Positions 7,895-16,511 of a stretch of 25,185 nt of DNA are shown one piece after another. A model generated the notes under the pieces. The model did no database searches, was not told the origin of the DNA, and saw only the letters and a list, made by a program, of their open reading frames with translations. A program made the translations under genes and the position numbers. The number at the start of each line of letters is the position of its first letter. The stretch's first letter is position 1. Origin of the DNA: Succinatimonas sp. CAG:777 (lineage in GTDB: Bacteria; Pseudomonadota; Gammaproteobacteria; Enterobacterales; Succinivibrionaceae). Where the stretch lies: assembly GCA_000431835.1 (NCBI GenBank), contig HF987899.1:1-25185 (forward strand). Direction: 5' to 3'.

Positions 7895-9898
7895 TTAAAA
7901 CTTTCTTGAAGAGATTTCTTCTATAATTCGATTAGCAACTACACCTAAGTCTTTTGAAATGTCGTTTGACTGCTCAACCAATGATGAATTACTAATACTG
8001 TTTTCTTTTAATTCATCTGACGATTTCTCAATCATTGAGATTGACTCCGTTTGAGACTTCACACTATTCTTTAAATTATCTATATTGTCTAAAAGCTCTT
8101 GCGAAATTTTTACTATATCACCAAGACTGCTCTGAGTGCTTGCCGCAAGTGAGCGAACCTCATCTGCGACCACGGCAAAACCTTTACCAGCAGCTCCAGC
8201 TCGAGCCGCCTCAATAGCTGCATTTAAAGCCAGTAAGTTCGTCTGATCTGCAATTTCTCTGATGATAGACACTACATTTTGAATCTTAGAGGCATTATTC
8301 TCTATTTCTTCAGTTTCATTTACCACAGCTGTATTTGACTCGGTAATTGTTTTAGTTGCATCAGTGGTGTTTTCTATAAGTCTTAACTGATCATGTAGAG
8401 CATCATAAACAGAGCTAATAGATTTATTTTGAGATACTGATTTTTCTTTTAGATCGTCTGATAACTGCTTTTGAGCCTTGAGAATTTCACACATTACCTG
8501 ACCTAATCTGTTAATTCCATTTACAAGCTCCAGATATTTACCCTGATAATTACCATCCTCAACTCTTGCTGTAAAGTCATTGTGAACGTATGAATTTAAA
8601 ACAGTATCCACACTTTCCATTACAGAATTGATGTTGCTAAGAGCTGCATCTAAAGATACAACTAGCTCTGAAATATAAGGATCTTTTGATCTGTAACTTA
8701 CATGCTCTGAGAAATTACCTGCATTTACTTTATTAAGCACGTCATGCACGGCAACGATAGAACGAGAGTTATCCTCCAAACCAGCTTCGATTTTATCAGC
8801 CATTTCGCACAGGGTGCCTACAGCTAAACCAATTTCATCAAAGTTCTTAGGTCTTTTTAGATTAGGAGTATCGGTCTTTCTTTCAAAGAAGTCTGAGAAG
8901 TTCTTAATGTTAAGTTTTAAAAGACCTAATCTTGAGCTTAATAACTTACCAATGTAGTAGACGATGCCTAGCATTGCAATTAAAGCGATTATCATCAGCA
9001 CGGATGATTCAATGAGCATAGTATTTAGTGGTGCCATCACCTCGTTTTTAGCAATCTTACCTACAATGATCCAGTTTAAAAGCTTATCTTTTACAGCTAC
9101 GATAATGTAGTCTTTGTGATCTACAGGTGAGGTGTAGTAGGTAAGATGATTTTTATCGGTACTAGCTCTCTTAATTACAGATAAAAACTTAGGATCAAAG
9201 TCATTGACGTTCTTTTTTAGAATGTAACTATCATTTTGATGTAACTGAATTAAGCCCTGTTCATTGACGCAGAAAAAGTAACCTGTCTCACCGAATTTTT
9301 GTGCTTTTAACATCTTTAAAAGATTGTTTAACTTTGCAGCAGTACCTGTAATACCGATTAAGTCTCCTTTTTCATCAATCATTTTGTAGTTAATGAAAAG
9401 GGCTAATTCACCTGAAACTCTGTCAAAGTCCATGTTTACATCATAAACATCTTTGCAATCTAAAGTGAATTTAAGCCAAGAGTCTCTGCCTTCAATATCG
9501 AGCCTTCCGCAAGAATCTCCTTTGAAATAATAAGTTTGAGAAACGAATGAAGCTAAGAAAGTACTGAAAAGATCGTATTCTTTAATGATATTCTTACGAT
9601 CTTGCTTGAAGATACTGTAACCTTCTTTATTCTCGCCATTTTTAATCCACTGCATGGTATAAGCCGAGGTTGCCATAACTTTAGATTCATTGATGTAAGG
9701 TTCAATATAAGATCTTACGTTATTGGCAATTAGGAATGTTTCTGAAGGCAATTGTTTGTTAACAATTTCTTTTTCGATAATAGATGAAGAGTTTTTATAA
9801 AAGACAGTTATAACTGCTAAAAGTGAAATTAGTACAGATACCACAATAATGATTGCAAGTCTTACAACTAAGGACTGTCGCCTTGTTCTGTCAGCCAT
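7895..9898 (-). CDS. Methyl-accepting chemotaxis protein with dCache sensor
   Basis: A 667-residue chemoreceptor. TM1 is about 13-34. A periplasmic double-Cache (dCache_1-type) sensor spans about 40-290, with the characteristic FDRVSGELALFINYKMID and GYFFCVNEQGLI strands. TM2 is about 299-318, a HAMP domain about 317-370, and then a helical, possibly second HAMP-like segment (390-470, including NDFTARV). The cytoplasmic signalling hairpin has its tip at about 545-585 (IREIADQTNLLALNAAIEAA), which binds CheA/CheW. There is no NWETF-type tail. AAGGA lies seven bases before the ATG. It is upstream of the MalE-like array in the same orientation. Cache sensors usually bind small ligands directly, so whether it also reads the binding proteins is open. 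Confidence 0.93.
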   Translation of the reverse strand: MADRTRRQSLVVRLAIIIVVSVLISLLAVITVFYKNSSSIIEKEIVNKQLPSETFLIANNVRSYIEPYINESKVMATSAYTMQWIKNGENKEGYSIFKQDRKNIIKEYDLFSTFLASFVSQTYYFKGDSCGRLDIEGRDSWLKFTLDCKDVYDVNMDFDRVSGELALFINYKMIDEKGDLIGITGTAAKLNNLLKMLKAQKFGETGYFFCVNEQGLIQLHQNDSYILKKNVNDFDPKFLSVIKRASTDKNHLTYYTSPVDHKDYIIVAVKDKLLNWIIVGKIAKNEVMAPLNTMLIESSVLMIIALIAMLGIVYYIGKLLSSRLGLLKLNIKNFSDFFERKTDTPNLKRPKNFDEIGLAVGTLCEMADKIEAGLEDNSRSIVAVHDVLNKVNAGNFSEHVSYRSKDPYISELVVSLDAALSNINSVMESVDTVLNSYVHNDFTARVEDGNYQGKYLELVNGINRLGQVMCEILKAQKQLSDDLKEKSVSQNKSISSVYDALHDQLRLIENTTDATKTITESNTAVVNETEEIENNASKIQNVVSIIREIADQTNLLALNAAIEAARAGAAGKGFAVVADEVRSLAASTQSSLGDIVKISQELLDNIDNLKNSVKSQTESISMIEKSSDELKENSISNSSLVEQSNDISKDLGVVANRIIEEISSRKF

Positions 9899-10058
9899 AG
9901 TTTTATCCTTAAATTCGATACATATACCTAAGGCAGGATTATAGTTTAAGATTATAAAGAGGTTATAAATTGAAATTAAATCTGTGATATATGCGCTTTA
10001 TTATGCAGTTATTTCTGAAAATTAACCAAAACAAAAAGTTTTGAGCAATTACTGGGCG

Positions 10059-10469
10059 TTACTTTGAATCTATGAATCTTACTTTATAGAGGTTTTCTGT
10101 AAGCTTTAACTTTTGACCTTTTACTTTAACCAAATTTGGCTTTTTCTCAAGATCAAGATCTCTTGGACCATAGCTTTTAGCATTAGGATACTTGTAGTTT
10201 TTGTAACCTATGACTTTACTTGCAATATAAGAGTTATCACCGTTTTGGGAGCCTTCATAAATCTTTACAATGTTCTCATAGGTATTTACTACTCTTGCAA
10301 CTACCTCATTTTTTGCTTTAACAAATGAATATTCTGAAGTTAAAACAAAAGCACTCAAGCCTAGACTTGAGAATACAATGGAGAATAACAGGATCTTTAA
10401 GGCGCTGTACCAGGTAAAACCGTAGCCTTTAAGAAGTTTTCGCTGTTCTTTAAGATTACTGTTTTTCAA
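10059..10469 (-). CDS. Small single-pass membrane protein coupled to exeA (possible ExeB/GspB-like partner)
   Basis: A 136-residue protein with a basic N-terminus, one membrane helix (about 24-45) and a periplasmic C-terminal part ending LVKVKGQKLKLTENLYKVRF. I do not recognise a named domain. Its position directly after an ExeA-type ATPase is where exeB/gspB is found. A short N-in membrane protein with a beta-rich C-terminus containing a V-x-G motif would fit a reduced GspB, but the similarity is too weak to assign. The start is a TTG at 10469, overlapping the ATPase 3' end by 14 nt, with AAGGGA upstream, which suggests translational coupling. Confidence 0.6.
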   Translation of the reverse strand: MKNSNLKEQRKLLKGYGFTWYSALKILLFSIVFSSLGLSAFVLTSEYSFVKAKNEVVARVVNTYENIVKIYEGSQNGDNSYIASKVIGYKNYKYPNAKSYGPRDLDLEKKPNLVKVKGQKLKLTENLYKVRFIDSK

Positions 10470-12090
10470 GTTTTGGTCCCTTTCCTAAAGCTTTATCTAC
10501 AATTATCGCATCAAGATCTTCATCATCAGACTGTTTTAGATAATTCTCAAAGCTCTCCTTAAGATCTTTTTTATTTTTAATCTCAGGTACTTTGTACTCT
10601 GTAAATGAGCCTATTGAATTTAAGGCTTTCACATAGTTCTCAGCTGTTACTTTATCCTCGAACTTGTCTCCTTTTTTTAACTTTTGGATTATATAGGTAA
10701 ACTCACCATCATAGACATGATTTAAATATGATCTTTTTACTTTCCATAACTTATTGCCCATGAGCAAAGATGCCTCTACTTTGTTAAGTCCTATAAGCAC
10801 AGCATAGAAAGGTACTAAGTCATCGTTTCTTAAGGAAAGAACTACAGGTCTATCAACCGTTTTTACAAAGTTAAGATCTTTTTGAACTGTTCTACAGGTT
10901 AGATTTAGCCCATCAAAATCATTGCAAGTACTTTTGGCGCCATCTTGACGACGGTATCCCCATACTTTTACTAAAGTATCAATAGCATCTGATTTAAACA
11001 GACTCTCTTTTACGGATGAATTAAAAAGTGCAACTTCTCTGTTCTTTGCTGTTCTTCCCGGCAACATGGCATTTAAAGCTTTGTTGTAGTTATCTTGAAC
11101 GGTAGCATCTTTATTTACAAGAGCCTGCAAAGATTGAGAATCTAGCTTATGAGGTAAGTAAACATAGGCGGCACTAAAGACTAAAGCACTTATAAGTGCA
11201 CCTAAAGCTAACAAAGGTATTTTTGCAAAGATTGCTAATGATACTTCTTTAAAGAAGGTCTTAACACCAACTACAAACAGACTTCTGTCATGGCGGACTA
11301 CTTCAATAGCCTTTTTGATGGTGTGACCTGAAACGTGCTTCTTCTGAGCATTAAAAGCAATACACAAAGCTCTGTCAGCTACAGAGTTGATAATTCTAGG
11401 AAGTCCTTTTGTACCTTTATATAAGATATTGATAGCACGTGTGGTAAAGACAGGATCATGACAACCTGCCATCTGCATTCTGAAGTTAACATAAGAATGC
11501 ACTTCATCTCGTTTTAATGCCCTAATGGTAGCAAAGGCCTTTACTCTTCCCCAAAACATCTTATGCATAGGCTTTTGGATGTTTTCGATAAGATCTTCTT
11601 GTCCTACCAAGAGGAAGTTAATCATCTTGCCTAATTCGCCCTCAATATTACTAATAAGACGAATCTGTTCGATGACCTCATCAGACAGACCTTGAGCTTC
11701 ATCGCAGATAACGGTGGTCACAATACCGCTTTGTACAGAACGTTCTAGAAGTTTTCTTAGTTTTAGAGTCAATTCTGCGATAGATTCAAAAGAAGTTGCA
11801 ACTACACCACTTGCTCTTAGGATGGTTGCCAATAACATGTGAGGATCTAATCTAGGATCATCAATGGCAATTATTCTCATTCGTTTTGGTAATGAACGGA
11901 TAAGCATTCTTACAAGCGTAGTTTTACCAGAGCCTGACGGACCAGACAAAATACAAATTGATCCGTTTCTAGACAGATTACTGGTTAAAAGTTCCAATGC
12001 TTGATGCTGACAGTTGCCAACAAAATAAAACCTGTTGTCGGGCAAACCATCAAAAGGTAATTCATCTAAACCAAAAAACTTCTCGTACAT
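10456..12090 (-). CDS. exeA: ExeA/GspA-type ATPase (general secretion pathway)
   Basis: A 544-residue protein, close to the roughly 547 residues of Aeromonas ExeA. The N-terminal AAA domain has Walker A GPSGSGKTT (50-58) and Walker B TTVICDEAQ (125-133), with the typical opening MYEKFFGLDELPF. One transmembrane helix is at about 288-311. The periplasmic part has a C39-peptidase-like region (about 372-465: WGY, PVVLSL, YAVLIGL, W-K), lacking a recognisable catalytic triad as is usual for ExeA. The expected C-terminal peptidoglycan-binding domain is short and degenerate (470-510), followed by a charged tail. ExeA with ExeB helps place the type II secretin ExeD through peptidoglycan. No other gsp gene is in the window. 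Confidence 0.85.
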   Translation of the reverse strand: MYEKFFGLDELPFDGLPDNRFYFVGNCQHQALELLTSNLSRNGSICILSGPSGSGKTTLVRMLIRSLPKRMRIIAIDDPRLDPHMLLATILRASGVVATSFESIAELTLKLRKLLERSVQSGIVTTVICDEAQGLSDEVIEQIRLISNIEGELGKMINFLLVGQEDLIENIQKPMHKMFWGRVKAFATIRALKRDEVHSYVNFRMQMAGCHDPVFTTRAINILYKGTKGLPRIINSVADRALCIAFNAQKKHVSGHTIKKAIEVVRHDRSLFVVGVKTFFKEVSLAIFAKIPLLALGALISALVFSAAYVYLPHKLDSQSLQALVNKDATVQDNYNKALNAMLPGRTAKNREVALFNSSVKESLFKSDAIDTLVKVWGYRRQDGAKSTCNDFDGLNLTCRTVQKDLNFVKTVDRPVVLSLRNDDLVPFYAVLIGLNKVEASLLMGNKLWKVKRSYLNHVYDGEFTYIIQKLKKGDKFEDKVTAENYVKALNSIGSFTEYKVPEIKNKKDLKESFENYLKQSDDEDLDAIIVDKALGKGPKLEKQ

Positions 12091-12108
12091 AACTACTCGT
12101 ACATAACT
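12082..12108 (-). repeat. 13-bp tandem duplication of the exeA start region
   Basis: CTCGTACATAACT occurs at 12082-12094 and again at 12096-12108, so on the minus strand the sequence GTTATGTACGAG is present twice. The upstream copy makes a three-codon open frame (ATG TAC GAG TAG, 12104-12093) just before the true ATG at 12090. Its GAG is the only SD-like element at useful spacing for the real start. Confidence 0.8.
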
Positions 12109-12139
12109 TCATTTTTATTCTTATTTTGACTGAAGAAAC

Positions 12140-12148
12140 ATTATAACA
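12140..12148 (-). promoter_or_regulatory. Extended -10 promoter candidate for exeA
   Basis: Minus-strand TGTTATAAT combines an extended -10 TGn with a consensus TATAAT, about 50 nt before the exeA ATG. There is no good -35. A perfect inverted repeat CACTGA-CAAT-TCAGTG (12151-12166) sits in the region just upstream and could be an operator. Confidence 0.5.
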
Positions 12149-12218
12149 GACACTGACAATTCAGTGCCTTTAATCTCAAATTTTGCTAAAATTTAGATAA
12201 GAACAGAGGTTAGCCAAA

Positions 12219-13577
12219 ATGCAGGTATATTTAGTAGGTGGCGCTGTAAGGGACCAACTTTTAGGACTTAAAGGTGCGGACAGAGATTATGTAGTCGTAG
12301 GATCTACGGTTGAAGAAATGAAAAAACTAGGCTTCAACCAAGTAGGACGAGACTTTCCTGTATTTTTACACCCTAAAACCCATGAAGAATATGCTCTTGC
12401 CAGAACTGAAAGAAAAAACGGTCATGGCTATGTTGGCTTTACCTGCGATTTTAATCAGAACATTACACTTGAAGACGATCTTATTCGTAGAGATTTAACC
12501 ATCAATGCTATGGCTATGGACGAGGATGGCAACATTATCGATCCTTACCATGGACAAGAAGATCTTAAAAAGAAGATCTTACGTCATGTCTCAGATGCAT
12601 TTATTGAAGATCCTCTGCGAGTTTTACGTGTTGCAAGATTCTATGCTCGCTACTATCACTTAGGTTTTAGAATAGCTGATGAAACCCTAGAATTGATGCG
12701 AAAAATTGCAAATTCAGGAGAATTAGCTGAACTTACCCCTGAAAGAGTGTTTTTAGAATTACAAAAAGCACTTACTACAGAAAATCCAGAACAGTTCATC
12801 TTAGTTTTAAGAAAAGTAGACGCTCTAAAAGTTGTCTTACCAGAGGTTAATAAACTATTTGGTATTCCCGGGCCAATAAGATGGCATCCTGAGATCGACT
12901 CAGGCTTACATACTTGCATGACCTTACACAAGGTAAGTACACTTACAAAATCAACTGTTGTACGTTTTGCCATGTTATGCCATGACTTAGGCAAAGGAGA
13001 AACCCCTACAGTTTTATGGCCTCACCATAGACTTCACAATCAGTTAGGAATCAAACCTTTAAAGTGTCTATGCCAAAGATTAAGAGTTCCTACAGATTAC
13101 GAGCAATTTGCATACATTGTGGTTTTATACCACTCTGAAATGCATCATCTTTACAGAAAAGGCGCACAAGGCATTGTTTCATTATTAGATAAGCTTGATG
13201 CTTGGAGAAAACCTGAAAGAATAGAACCTTTTGTCTTATGTTGCATGTGTGATTTCTTAGGAAGAAAAGGCTTTGAGAACAGACCTTTTCCTAGAGCACA
13301 ATATTTTTTATCCATCTTTAGCATTTGCAGAAATGTCAAAGCTAAAGAGTTTGTAGAGGCAGGTTTTAAAGGCAAGGATATTGCTGACAAGATGTTCTCT
13401 AAGAGAGTAGAGTTAGTCGAAGACTATATAAAAACTCTCCCAGAAGAAGAATTAAACGATAGTAGTAATGAAAAACCTGCTAATGTAAAAGAGAAGGTAA
13501 AAACTTACGAGAGAAAGCCTCAAAATAAACTGAAAATTCAAAAAGGATTTTTTAAATTAAGACTAAATCAAAACTAA
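12219..13577 (+). CDS. cca: CCA tRNA nucleotidyltransferase / multifunctional CCA protein
   Basis: A 452-residue enzyme that builds or repairs the 3'-CCA end of tRNAs. The nucleotidyltransferase motif GGAVRD is at 7-12, with metal-binding DRD at 21-23. RRDLTINAMA and EDPLRVLRVARF follow. The HD-domain signature LCHDLGKG is present, so it is the multifunctional class with phosphatase/phosphodiesterase potential. Identity to E. coli Cca is high through most of the length. The protein is about 40 residues longer than E. coli Cca (412) because of a Lys/Glu-rich C-terminal extension from about residue 405, probably disordered. GAGG stands nine bases before the ATG. It is convergent with uppP, with a shared palindromic terminator. 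Confidence 0.96.
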   Translation: MQVYLVGGAVRDQLLGLKGADRDYVVVGSTVEEMKKLGFNQVGRDFPVFLHPKTHEEYALARTERKNGHGYVGFTCDFNQNITLEDDLIRRDLTINAMAMDEDGNIIDPYHGQEDLKKKILRHVSDAFIEDPLRVLRVARFYARYYHLGFRIADETLELMRKIANSGELAELTPERVFLELQKALTTENPEQFILVLRKVDALKVVLPEVNKLFGIPGPIRWHPEIDSGLHTCMTLHKVSTLTKSTVVRFAMLCHDLGKGETPTVLWPHHRLHNQLGIKPLKCLCQRLRVPTDYEQFAYIVVLYHSEMHHLYRKGAQGIVSLLDKLDAWRKPERIEPFVLCCMCDFLGRKGFENRPFPRAQYFLSIFSICRNVKAKEFVEAGFKGKDIADKMFSKRVELVEDYIKTLPEEELNDSSNEKPANVKEKVKTYERKPQNKLKIQKGFFKLRLNQN

Positions 13578-13601
13578 GATTTAGGGAATCAAAGCAGAAA
13601 A

Positions 13602-13627
13602 AAAATGGGAGCTAAAGCTCCCATTTT
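13602..13627. terminator. Bidirectional terminator between cca and uppP
   Basis: Perfect arms AAAATGGGAGCT (13602-13613) and AGCTCCCATTTT (13616-13627) with a 2-nt loop. The A and T flanks give a T tract on both strands, which suits the convergent genes on either side. Confidence 0.88.
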
Positions 13628-13651
13628 CTGTGTCATTTCCAGTGCTGATTA

Positions 13652-14491
13652 CTAGAACATCCACAGTAACAGAGCACCCAACAGCACTCTATAAATAACA
13701 AATACCGCCATTCCTGAATGAGAAATAAACTTCATAAACAAGTGGATCACAATCAAAGCTACGATAAATGAAATTGCTCCACCGATGATCATGTTTACCC
13801 ACTGAAGTTCTAAAGTCTCATCTTTATATAACTTAATAACCTCAAATAAGCCTGATGCTAATATAACAGGAATTGATAAGAGGAAGCTGAACCTTGCGGC
13901 AGCTTCTGCTTTTAAGCCTAAGAACAGGCCTGCTGTCATAGTAATACCTGAACGTGAGGTACCAGGAATAATAGCTAGAGCCTGAGCAAAACCGATAATG
14001 ATTGCTTGAGTATAAGTTAAAGAACGTAATGAATCAGGTCTTGCACCTTCAACTCTGTCTAGGTTCTTCCAAACCATTTTCTTGTTTACATAAGAGCTGA
14101 CACCTAAAAGTAGACCAAAGAAGATAGTAGCTCCTGCAATTACTTCAATGCTGTCTCTGATATCAGATGAAACTAATTTCTCAAACATAGCACCAAACAC
14201 ACATACAGGAATGGTAGCGATAATCACACAGAAACCGATCTTGGCAATAGGTGTAACCCTACGCTTTACACAGGCTTCTACTGTAAATGAGGCAATCTTG
14301 ATTAAGTCTGCTAGATAATATAAAACCACAGCTAAAAGAGTACCTACATGAACTGCCACATCAAAAGAAATTCCCTGATCAGGCCACCCTAAAAGCTTTG
14401 AAGGGAATATCAGATGGGCGCTTGAAGATACAGGTAAAAACTCAGTTAAACCTTGAATTAAAGCTAAAACGAATACATGTAACAGTGTCAT
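13652..14491 (-). CDS. uppP: Undecaprenyl-diphosphatase UppP (BacA)
   Basis: A 279-residue polytopic inner-membrane enzyme that dephosphorylates undecaprenyl pyrophosphate to recycle the lipid carrier for peptidoglycan and other polymers; overexpression confers bacitracin resistance in relatives. Signatures are QGLTEFLPVSSSAHL (13-27), with conserved Glu17, and PGTSRSG near residue 175. Several hydrophobic helices cover the rest. Start and length are normal. AAGGA lies within the 3' end of folK, and only two bases separate the folK stop from this start, so it is the last gene of the tsaD-folB-folK-uppP unit. In E. coli bacA also neighbours folB and cca, which supports the call. Confidence 0.96.
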   Translation of the reverse strand: MTLLHVFVLALIQGLTEFLPVSSSAHLIFPSKLLGWPDQGISFDVAVHVGTLLAVVLYYLADLIKIASFTVEACVKRRVTPIAKIGFCVIIATIPVCVFGAMFEKLVSSDIRDSIEVIAGATIFFGLLLGVSSYVNKKMVWKNLDRVEGARPDSLRSLTYTQAIIIGFAQALAIIPGTSRSGITMTAGLFLGLKAEAAARFSFLLSIPVILASGLFEVIKLYKDETLELQWVNMIIGGAISFIVALIVIHLFMKFISHSGMAVFVIYRVLLGALLLWMF

Positions 14492-14493
14492 TT

Positions 14494-15039
14494 TTAATCC
14501 TTAACATTGTGCCACTGAGGAGCTTCTACTGACCAGTCGATTTCAGTCTTTACTACTCTTCTGTTCTCAGGAAGACGAGGTTCCATTTCCTGCCAAATTT
14601 CACCTACTTGTACATTTAATAGAGGATGAACAAGATTTGGATCTAACTCGCATAGAGGGCATAGAACAAATGGATAGTCCTGAATGTCATGTCTTGGTAA
14701 TTTGCATGGAGTAGTAGTTATAGTGTCACCGAATACAAGGATATCAATATCTAGACGACGTTTTACACCAAAATTTGTACCATTATTGAACATTAGTTCA
14801 GTACCAGCTAACTGTTCAACTTTCTGCAGACATGCATATAAATCTTCTAAAGAAGCCTCTGTGTCGCCACCAAATACCATATTGTAGTAGTCTGGCTCAC
14901 CAGCTCTAATTGCATGGCTTACCCATACAGAAGACTTTTCAAAATTCTTAAACAGAGGACCAATTTTGGCGACTGCAAATCTTAATGCATTTTCCTTATT
15001 TAAATTTGAACCTACACCAAGGTACACTCTAGTTGCCAT
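14494..15039 (-). CDS. folK: 2-amino-4-hydroxy-6-hydroxymethyldihydropteridine pyrophosphokinase (HPPK)
   Basis: A 181-residue enzyme that transfers pyrophosphate from ATP to 6-hydroxymethyl-dihydropterin, the step after FolB in folate synthesis. Visible are YLGVGSNL at the N-terminus, the catalytic RRLDIDILVFG block near residue 95 (two Mg-binding aspartates), and LPRHDIQDYPFVLCPLCEL. GGAG precedes the ATG by six bases. It overlaps the folB 3' end by 11 nt, so the two folate enzymes are probably coupled. In E. coli folK lies elsewhere, with panB, so the position here differs. Confidence 0.95.
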   Translation of the reverse strand: MATRVYLGVGSNLNKENALRFAVAKIGPLFKNFEKSSVWVSHAIRAGEPDYYNMVFGGDTEASLEDLYACLQKVEQLAGTELMFNNGTNFGVKRRLDIDILVFGDTITTTPCKLPRHDIQDYPFVLCPLCELDPNLVHPLLNVQVGEIWQEMEPRLPENRRVVKTEIDWSVEAPQWHNVKD

Positions 15040-15400
15040 TTTCTACTCCAAAATTTCTATAGATCTCAATACCAATACTCTGAGCATCTGCTACAGCTTT
15101 TGGTTTATTCAATCTTATTTTTACTGATTCAGGTTTAAATTCTTTTTCAATCAAATCGCAAAGCTCAACAGCTAATTCTTCCAAAAGACCAGCCTTTCGC
15201 TTTACAATATATGCTTTTACCTTTTCAGACAAAAGTGCATAATCAATACTTTTTTCAAGTGCACCAGTTCTACCAGCCTCTTCTAGAGGAGTTTCTAACT
15301 CCAGAGAAACAAATAAAGGCTGAGTTTTTTCTCTTTCAAAAGGGAGAATTCCTACAATGCACTCTACTTTTAAATTGTCTACAAAGATTTTATCCATCAC
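15029..15400 (-). CDS. folB: Dihydroneopterin aldolase
   Basis: A 123-residue enzyme converting 7,8-dihydroneopterin to 6-hydroxymethyl-dihydropterin and glycolaldehyde in folate synthesis. The MDKIFVDNLKVECIVGILPFERE opening contains the family GI/L-x-x-x-E pattern, with the pterin-anchoring Glu of the LEELAVELCDLI helix near residue 74 and the Lys of LNKPKAV near residue 100. GTG and ATG codons lie side by side at 15400 and 15397 and either could start translation; GGA five to eight bases upstream fits both. It follows tsaD by about 17 nt and overlaps folK. Confidence 0.94.
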   Translation of the reverse strand: MMDKIFVDNLKVECIVGILPFEREKTQPLFVSLELETPLEEAGRTGALEKSIDYALLSEKVKAYIVKRKAGLLEELAVELCDLIEKEFKPESVKIRLNKPKAVADAQSIGIEIYRNFGVENGN

Positions 15401-15416
15401 TTTTATCCATTATATT

Positions 15417-16433
15417 TTACAAAGCTTTTAGCTCTGATAAAGGCCATCTTGGATGAACTTTGATTTTAAAATCTCCTATCTGACCCGCTTTATAACGGAG
15501 CATGCCAACTTGAGCGATCATAGCACCATTATCTGTGCAGAACTCTCTTCTGGCAAAAAATGCTTTACCGTGGATCTTATTCATCAATTGCTGCAAACGG
15601 GTGCGAATATCTGTATTCGCTGAAACTCCACCAGCTACAACTAAGGTCTTAAGACCAGTTTGTTTTAAAGCTCGTTTACACTTAATTTCAAGTGTGTCAG
15701 CCATTGCTTCTGTAAAGCCTTTAGCGATATCTGCCTTTACATCTTCTAGATCATCTTTGTGAGCAATAGTTGCATTTAATACGGCTGTTTTTAAGCCTGC
15801 AAAACTAAAGTCACAGTTTGGATTTTTAATCATGGGTCTTGGAAAGACAAAGGCTCCTGACTTGCCATTAGCAGCCAGTTTTTCTAGTCCCGGACCACCT
15901 GGATAAGGTATACCCAATAATTTAGCTGTCTTATCAAAAGCTTCACCAGTTGCATCATCTACAGACTGACCTAATAGTTCATAGAGACCAGGCTTTTCAA
16001 CTTTTATAAGTAAAGTATGACCGCCAGATATCAGTAAGGCTACAAAAGGAAGCTTTGGTTTTTCAGACTCTAGCATAGGAGCTAACAGGTGACCTTCCAT
16101 ATGGTGAACAGGAACACAGGGAACTCCTAAAGCATAAGCGAGAGCGCCTGCCTCCATCGCACCTGATAAAAGAGCACCGATAAGACCTGGTCCTGAGGTA
16201 TAAGCAATCGCACAAAGATCTGACATCTTCATATCAGCTTCTTCTAGGGCCAGCCTTACTAGTGGTACAACTCTTTTTATATGATCTCTTGAAGCTAGTT
16301 CTGGGACGACACCACCGTATTCAGCATGCATTGCAATCTGAGTATGAAGAGTATGAGAAATTAACCCTTCTTTGTCATCATAAATTGCAACACCAGTTTC
16401 GTCACAAGAACTTTCTATACCTAAAATGCGCAT
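15417..16433 (-). CDS. tsaD: tRNA N6-adenosine threonylcarbamoyltransferase TsaD
   Basis: A 338-residue subunit of the bacterial t6A machinery, which with TsaB and TsaE transfers threonylcarbamoyl from TC-AMP to A37 of ANN-decoding tRNAs. The GIESSCDETGVAI opening, EYGGVVPELASRDH, metal-binding HHMEGH (His111 and His115), LLISGGHT, PYPGGPGLEKLA and the C-terminal FCTDNGAMIA with its metal Asp are all present. Length matches E. coli TsaD (337). The SD is weak (GGA, seven bases from the ATG). A 78-nt gap follows dtd, so the operon could start at either gene. Confidence 0.97.
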   Translation of the reverse strand: MRILGIESSCDETGVAIYDDKEGLISHTLHTQIAMHAEYGGVVPELASRDHIKRVVPLVRLALEEADMKMSDLCAIAYTSGPGLIGALLSGAMEAGALAYALGVPCVPVHHMEGHLLAPMLESEKPKLPFVALLISGGHTLLIKVEKPGLYELLGQSVDDATGEAFDKTAKLLGIPYPGGPGLEKLAANGKSGAFVFPRPMIKNPNCDFSFAGLKTAVLNATIAHKDDLEDVKADIAKGFTEAMADTLEIKCKRALKQTGLKTLVVAGGVSANTDIRTRLQQLMNKIHGKAFFARREFCTDNGAMIAQVGMLRYKAGQIGDFKIKVHPRWPLSELKAL

Positions 16434-16511
16434 TATATTATCCGATAAAAAGTCAACGTTCTATTTTAGCAAATGTTTTAGTCACTTATGTTTTTTGTTG
16501 CAGATTTATTT

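Noticed and set aside
10027..10043. Hairpin CAAAAC-AAAAA-GTTTTG after the small exeA partner as a terminator
   Set aside because: The stem is AT-rich and only 6 bp, and the minus strand lacks a proper T tract after it.
12656..13390. Open frames antisense to cca
   Set aside because: They overlap a highly conserved gene on the other strand and show no family features or ribosome binding sites.
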